Below are positions 58,745 to 64,000 of a DNA stretch of 64,000 bases, in pieces. Each line of letters starts with the position of its first letter. Position 1 is the first letter of the stretch. Origin of the DNA: Manduca sexta (Eukaryota; Arthropoda; Insecta; Lepidoptera; Sphingidae); contig NC_051123.1 of assembly GCF_014839805.1 (NCBI RefSeq), positions 11,886,727 to 11,950,726 of the forward strand. The letters run 5' to 3'. Made by a program: the position numbers and the translations under genes. A model generated the notes under the pieces. That model was not told the origin of the DNA and did not search any database. It worked only from the letters and a program-made list of their open reading frames with translations.

Positions 58745-58946
58745 TCACTGCACCTAATGGCAAGTGGAGTGGACTCCGAATAGTGTCGACTGATGACATA
58801 TTATACACGCCGTTCACATAATTATGCAGGCCTGTTTGAAAACAGATATACACAGAGTGTTCCCGGAATGCGGCACTACGCATAACAACTATGGTGGGTT
58901 TTCGAATTTGTGTATGGTGCTCGCTGTCCGCGGATACAACTATCTT
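58745..58946 (-). repeat. DR-A dispersed repeat, diverged, minus strand
   Basis: CACTGCACCTAATGGCAAGT, GTGTCGACTGATGACATATT, AATTATGCAGGCCTGTTTGA, GAGTGTTCCCGGAATGCGGC and GTGGGTTTTCGAATTTGTG, ending CCGCGGATACAACTATCTTA. The family order is kept, but the A-rich end is not obvious. Confidence 0.6.
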
Positions 58947-59110
58947 ACTAGTTACTACCAGCTATTCTTCTGTTATCCTTCCACCCGCTAGAATCCTTGT
59001 CTAATGTGTGGCTAACGCAACACATCTGATCAAACATAAAATTGAGTTTCGTTGTTGCGACATACTGTGGTATGTTTTTATATGTATAAGCGACTTTATT
59101 AAAGTAATAA

Positions 59111-59196
59111 AATATTCTCATGAAACTTGACTTATCATAAGTGCAACTATGTTTCGCTTACGTGATGTATAAAGCATTTTATTTTATTTTTTATGT
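59111..59196 (+). repeat. LINE-D terminal fragment
   Basis: TATTCTCATGAAACTTGACT, TATCATAAGTGCAACTATGT and CTTACGTGATGTATAAAGCA, followed by TTTTATTTTATTTT. It is the last roughly 85 bp of LINE-D as seen at 45640-45720 on the other strand. Confidence 0.65.
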
Positions 59197-60436
59197 ACCC
59201 AGCACAAGTTCGTTCTCAGGAGACTAATGAGCCGACGTAAAATATTCTAGACAACACTTTTACTTAAAAATATATTTATTTTAATATTCATTTGTTAAAT
59301 AAAAGCGCTTTTCATTTTAAGAACGTGTAATTAATCAGTACTCAACCATAATTACTTAGAACAAAAAATATCTCAACATCTTTTTAATATTCAACATGTT
59401 TTTGCTTTAGCAACATTTAACGTTAATAAATTATATTATTTTGGTGGAGAAGTGTATTGTTCTTGCGGCGTCTAATATTTATTTTTTTATAAAACACAAA
59501 CTAAATCTTTAGTCTTTCTCTGAATTTATATATGAGATATGAACCCACGCATCAAGGATTCGATTCCAAGGTCTAACAGCATCTCAGTTTTATCAAACAA
59601 CACTCTTTTCTACAAGTACCTAACTGTAATGTGTTCATCACTTTTGGACATTAGATATTACATCTCATGACACTCAATAAATACTCTATGTACTTATAAA
59701 ATATATTGGCCATAGAAGTAAATAAACTGGCGATATTAACTCAGACAAGCTAGAGTTTGTAGAACATGTGAGACACCTACCAGTTTGAATGTTAGTAAAC
59801 CTTATATAGATAAAGATACAGTCGAGTTATTCGTACTGTAGACAGCCTCCAACGACGTGACGTATCTCTTGCTATTGTTTCAAGTCACTCTAGCTTGCAG
59901 AAAGAAACAAATCCAGAGTACATCCTAATCTGTACAATTTGTGCTTCGTAACATCTAACCTTTATTCTCGTATTGTTCGAGCTAAGACATTCGCTGTGTC
60001 ACTCACCCGCGTGATTTGCCAGAATTACATCTACAACTTTCACAAATCTTTAACATTGCCGATTGACTCGCTTTAACCTAGAGTCGTCATATTGACAAAA
60101 TAAATAAATAAAGGCAATGCAAAGGGAATTGACAACTTATCAGTCCCAACATTGATTCAAATTACTGATCCATTTATCCATCCGCTAATGTCTCTACTAA
60201 AGCGACTGCTGATGCAGAAAATGTGACGGAGCAATGACGATAGCAATGCGGTTTTGAATTACTTTGGTGCATTTATTACTACGAAGACCGGGCGACATTA
60301 ATAGTGGGATAGTAATAGTTTCGAATAATAATTAAAATACAAATTACTCTGGCAACCTCTTCAGCTCCGCTCGCGCCCAAGTCGAGAAACAATCATTTGT
60401 CCATGCTGCGAGGTATTCTATCAGTAGTAACACTAG
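59197..60436. other. No gene recognised
   Basis: AT-rich DNA without supported genes, RNAs or repeats. Confidence 0.4.
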
Positions 60437-60528
60437 AATAAAACTATTTCGCGGTTTTAATCACGGTCTTTATATTAATACAATTTAAATTAAAAACCGC
60501 GATAAAAGCCGCAAAATAGCTTTGTTAT
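60437..60528. repeat. Inverted DR-G-like repeat forming a long hairpin
   Basis: Arm one (60437-60476, containing CTATTTCGCGGTTTTAATCA) and arm two (60486-60528, containing CGCGATAAAAGCCGCAAAAT) are inverted copies of the DR-G block with about a 10-nt spacer. Most arm differences are transitions, so several would pair as G-U in RNA. It could be a foldback derivative of the repeat or a hairpin RNA source. Confidence 0.5.
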
Positions 60529-61169
60529 AAAGCCTAACATTCGCGTAAACATAAGAAATCATTATAGTATCAATAACGTAACGTATATGAAGTTTATTGG
60601 CTCTGCACAGACGTCCAGCTTTTATTTATCATGGTAATATTATTGTGATCGAAAGGTCACGATCGTACGACCGATGTAACATAGGTTATAATATCTCTCA
60701 GTGCTAGGTTGGTTGGCACTAAACTTTTATAGTATGGGTCAAGGTTCAGTTACCTGGTGCCAAACAACCCGTATATAGATATCTATAATATGTTGTTACT
60801 GAATTCTTAGAAAGAAATGAAAATTAAGTCATAGGCATTGGATAAGTTATATTATTAACGTACACGAAACGCATCAACAAAGCTGTTAGTTAATGCAGGT
60901 TTTTATCATTCATCTTTATCATCATCAACTTTAAAGCTAAAGACCTCGAGACGAACCTGTCCAAAGTATGTGGGTTTTAATTAATAGAAATTCGTCGCAT
61001 CTTTTACTTTAAAATCATAAAAATACAAAATTCATATAAATCGACACGCTTCTTTATAAATAATTTAATAAACACTTATCCGAATCTAAATAACCGATAT
61101 TACAAAACCGGTCTAAAACAGCGTATCAATCCATCCAAATGGTTGACAAACAGTAAAAGGCCCATTAAA
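60529..61169. other. No gene recognised
   Basis: AT-rich spacer with ATCATCATCAACTTTAAAGC at about 60920. Nothing else is seen. Confidence 0.4.
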
Positions 61170-61339
61170 GGCGGCCGGCGGCGCGCGTGACCAGCATGTT
61201 GAGCGCCCGGACCCGCCCGAACCCGCCCGACACGGCCCGACACGGCGCGGCGGCCGGCGAGCGACAGTCTGTCCACAACCGGTCGACAATGAATCACAAT
61301 GAGCTGCCCTCAGCAAGCGGGAACTACCGTTTTAAATAA
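61170..61339 (+). other. GC-rich islet with a 47-codon ATG frame
   Basis: About 95 bp of very high G+C (61170-61265) with short repeats (CCCGCCCGA, CACGGCCCGA) in an AT-rich setting. An ATG at 61196 opens a 47-codon frame ending TAA at 61337-61339. It begins MLSARTRPNPPDTARHG and passes out of the GC-rich part. Minus-strand frames cross the same islet. High G+C lowers stop-codon frequency, so the frame may be chance. A CpG-island promoter, a first exon or a conserved element are alternatives. Confidence 0.3.
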
Positions 61340-62230
61340 TATGCCATGGTTTTTTGTGTACAAATCTAACCAACGCACTTCTGATACGGTTCTTCACTCC
61401 TTGTTTCTGCGTATAACTTTCAGAAAGCATGCAAAATATATACGCTCTGTGCGTCTCCAGTTCGCGCGCAAGCAATTCATTTTTTTCCTTATACATTTAT
61501 AGAGTTGCTTTTGATTGCACAAGATCTCACTAATACAGTTCATGTACGGAACATAAAAAAGAAAGCTCGCTTGCGTCGCGAGGGGCGCGCGAACAAGAAG
61601 TTACTTCATCCAGATGCGCAATCCGCGAGCCTTGAGCGAACTGGAACATTCGTCGAATTCTTACAAGAAGCTTAACGTACTAATAAATACCTTTAGTGTA
61701 CCCTCGTTACTGTACCAAACAATTTTTCTTTTCATCAATTAAAAGACAAAACGAAACAAAACTAAAAATGCCCTCCAGCATCAGGTCAGGGGATTGGAAG
61801 TAATCTTTTTATTATCAATAATGAGAACTTGTTGTTATCGACATCTGGCACAGACAGATGTCCGACACAAAGACTATTTATTGATGTTGGCTAATAGCCG
61901 TCGGCTAATATCGTATTGTGTTTTTCCAGAGTACATGAAGATCAATATCTTTATTATATACCTAACCTCACATACTCATATCCCTGCTTGAATTACTGCA
62001 TTGGTTCACTTAAGATTTTATCATTTCCGTGAAGTAATCTGCATTAGTACCGCTTCTGCCTAACCCTTCAAGAAAAAGGCGTGTAGATACTTGTTATCGT
62101 CGAGCTTTCTAAAGTTTAAAGTTTCTATTAAACAGAAATTCCCAGAACACACACGTGGTCCCACGATAGCTGCAAGATCAACATCGTTAGATCTTGTCTA
62201 AATCTGAGCCATCTTTAACAAGAGTAAAGC
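61340..62230. other. No gene recognised
   Basis: AT-rich. A stretch at about 62050-62095 (CTTCTGCCTAACCCTTCAAG) may be a very decayed SINE-2 tail. The open frames at 61299-61502 and 61794-61991 are not supported. Confidence 0.35.
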
Positions 62231-62340
62231 TCACGCCTTTGTAGCCAAAGGTAAGGCAGAGGTTTAACTAGAGTATCTACACCTGGCCGAGTTTATAGCC
62301 AACCTATCGTACGATAGAAGATGAATCTATCGTCATTTTA
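62231..62340 (-). repeat. SINE-2 fragment, diverged
   Basis: TCACGCCTTTGTAGCCAAAG, GTAAGGCAGAGGTTTAACTA and AGCCAACCTATCGTACGATA, in the order of the SINE-2 tail half on the minus strand. The head half is absent. Confidence 0.5.
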
Positions 62341-63782
62341 TAATTTTCTCAGATTTTCAAATTGAAAAAACCCACAAATAATCGCTCAACCTGAAAATCT
62401 AATACAGAAATTCACAGTTCAATCCAAGTTCGCTACAATTTCAATTAAATCAGTTAAACCGCATGTCCAAGCTGCAGCGAAACTGACTTGAAACAATGGA
62501 AACTATTTTTTGCAGAACAAACGACTACAAAGCGGTTACTATGTGCAATGTATTTTCAAACTTCCCCACATTGTAACTAGATTTAAAAAATATTTCCCTT
62601 TGTTGTTCAATTCTCGTTTTGCCTTTCACAATTGTCCAAACATTTCATTCTTAATCAACATTCCGTTTGTTAAATACGTTTGTTCTCACATTGTTTTAGT
62701 GTTTTTCGAGCGCGAATCGGTAGATCGTTCCTATTAGAATTCTTTACTTATTTTAATGAAAGTGGGTAAAAAATATATATCACCTGTTGATTAGCACTAA
62801 AAATTCCAGACAGCACAGAGGGCTATGAGCCTCAAGCTTATTCCAAAAACATCTGGGTTCTCCCGTGACGAAAATCAAGTTAAACTTAAATGCATACCAC
62901 TTTCAGTCATACTGTAGGATCCAGCAGAATGAGAGGTACCTTTGCTGATCTTTATATGTATATTTTTTTTGTTCATATATCAATTATTATCTGTTTGTGT
63001 TTGAAAGTGTGCCTACAATAATTCTTTCTTTCTTGGTACACTTCGTACAGGACAATTATTATCCCTCATTTCTCTAGCCTGGGCGTTGTGTACTTTGGAA
63101 GAAGATTAGATACACAGTCGGTTTTGTACCCTATAGCTAGCAAAGTTTCGTATAGAAAACAAGGCACGCCGCCATAATTTTGGCAACCCTTAAGTGACGT
63201 ATTCAGTCAATACATTTAGACTACGCTGTTATCATCAGTTGAAATATATTTTACCAACATTAAATACACCCCTGTTATTTGTTACTCATTGTAACGGAAT
63301 TTTATACACGATGTTATAGAGCGAACTAAGCATGTTGTAACAACATTTGCCGTGTGGAGCAGCGCTACTGTATTCAGCAGCACGCGTTTTTATTAACGTT
63401 TATACAATAAAATACAAAACACAGTTTAAATTACCCTTTTAGTGCCTCAGGTTAGACAAAAAACATACTTATTGCTATAGTGCTTAGGTGCTGTGTTCTG
63501 AATTTTCTACAACATACTCATTTTTACAAATAATACTATGAAGACTTGAAAGTAGTGTTTGTTTCTTTAAAGGCGATATTCGTAGGAACAACTGTTACGA
63601 TTCTAAAAATTCTTTCACATAAACGAGGCAACTTTACACATATCAAAAAAGTCCGCGTTCACTTGGAAAAGTTGAGATATTTTTTCTTGTTGAGAAATTT
63701 TTTCTTGTTGTCCAATAAATGGATTATTTATTGTTATAACATTTAAAAACACATCATTTCAATATGAAAAATCTCAATATGC
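62341..63782. other. No gene recognised
   Basis: AT-rich sequence. The open frames at 62510-62737 and 63546-63746 have no recognised features. If the minus-strand exon at 63.8 kb is real, this is the region downstream of that gene. Confidence 0.4.
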
Positions 63783-63788
63783 TTTATT
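63783..63788 (-). terminator. Polyadenylation signal AATAAA
   Basis: AATAAA on the minus strand, 46 bp beyond the TAA stop of the candidate terminal exon at 63835-63960. Spacing is as expected for a short insect 3' UTR. Confidence 0.45.
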
Positions 63789-63834
63789 TACTTAAATACA
63801 TACGGAAATTCTCCTGGACATACTGTAGATCAAG

Positions 63835-63960
63835 TTATTCAATAGTTTTAGTGGTAACTTGTCCTATTCTTCCATGACGGCTTCCTTGATCTCTGCCAAA
63901 GTACTTGGAGGTGGCTGTCAACGCCAAACAGGTCAACAAGTTTGTCAAGTCATCATCAGA
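63835..63960 (-). CDS. Candidate terminal coding exon, minus strand, partial
   Basis: On the minus strand an open frame of 41 codons starts directly after ...CATTTAG (a possible 3' splice acceptor ending at 63961) and ends at TAA (63837-63835). It begins SDDDLTNLLTCLALTATSK and continues YFGRDQGSRHGRIGQVTTK. Composition is protein-like, unlike most chance frames here, and a polyadenylation signal follows at normal distance. The sequence upstream of the TAG in the same frame is also open to the window edge. If the TAG is not an intron boundary, this would be a frame with one internal stop, for example a decayed transposon gene. The product is not recognised. Confidence 0.35.
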   Translation of the reverse strand, partial: SDDDLTNLLTCLALTATSKYFGRDQGSRHGRIGQVTTKTIE

Positions 63961-64000
63961 CTAAATGATTCCATCGATAACAGCTGTCTTGTAGAAATTA

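Overview
The window looks like lepidopteran (moth or butterfly) nuclear DNA: AT-rich, with no bacterial gene organisation and dense in short interspersed repeats. Three things point to Lepidoptera: tRNA-derived SINEs with TTA or TATG tails, an insect RTE/BovB-like endonuclease-reverse transcriptase LINE, and an R4/Dong-clade LINE flanked by TAA runs. No complete host protein gene could be recognised. Most open frames are short and begin at TTG or arise by chance in AT-rich sequence or inside repeats.

Layout. 1-15 kb: probably intergenic or intronic, with scattered SINE and dispersed-repeat copies and a relic LINE C-terminus (6.7-7.0 kb). 15.3-17.2 kb: a SINE, then a 5'-truncated R4/Dong-like LINE on the minus strand with one frameshift. 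About 18.3 kb: a candidate first coding exon on the minus strand (initiator-like motif, ATG, consensus splice donor). 20-24.3 kb: an inverted-repeat element of about 0.4 kb, a second inverted-repeat element of about 0.63 kb, and a six-copy satellite of about 140 bp with a trimeric higher-order pattern that seems to derive from a SINE-like unit. 25-36 kb: repeats and anonymous AT-rich DNA. 36.1-37.4 kb: a 1.3-kb DNA element with long palindromic ends. 38-50 kb: more repeat copies. 50.1-54.6 kb: a structurally intact LINE. 55-63.7 kb: a TA microsatellite, a Harbinger-type MITE, SINEs and GC-rich islets. 63.8-64 kb: a candidate last exon with a polyadenylation signal on the minus strand, from a gene lying mostly beyond the window.

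The most interesting system is the LINE at 50-54.6 kb. Its coiled-coil/RRM ORF1 and its endonuclease-RT ORF2 share one reading frame, interrupted only by a single UAG at 51458-51460. That UAG is followed by CAA CUA, which matches the tobacco-mosaic-virus-type readthrough context UAG-CAR-YYA. The conserved start of the endonuclease domain lies between this stop and the first ATG of ORF2. Initiation at that ATG would therefore make an endonuclease lacking a catalytic residue, whereas readthrough would give a complete 1266-residue ORF1-ORF2 fusion.

Repeats were grouped by reading copies against one another. The family names used here (SINE-1, SINE-2, DR-A, DR-C, DR-F, DR-G, LINE-D) are local labels.
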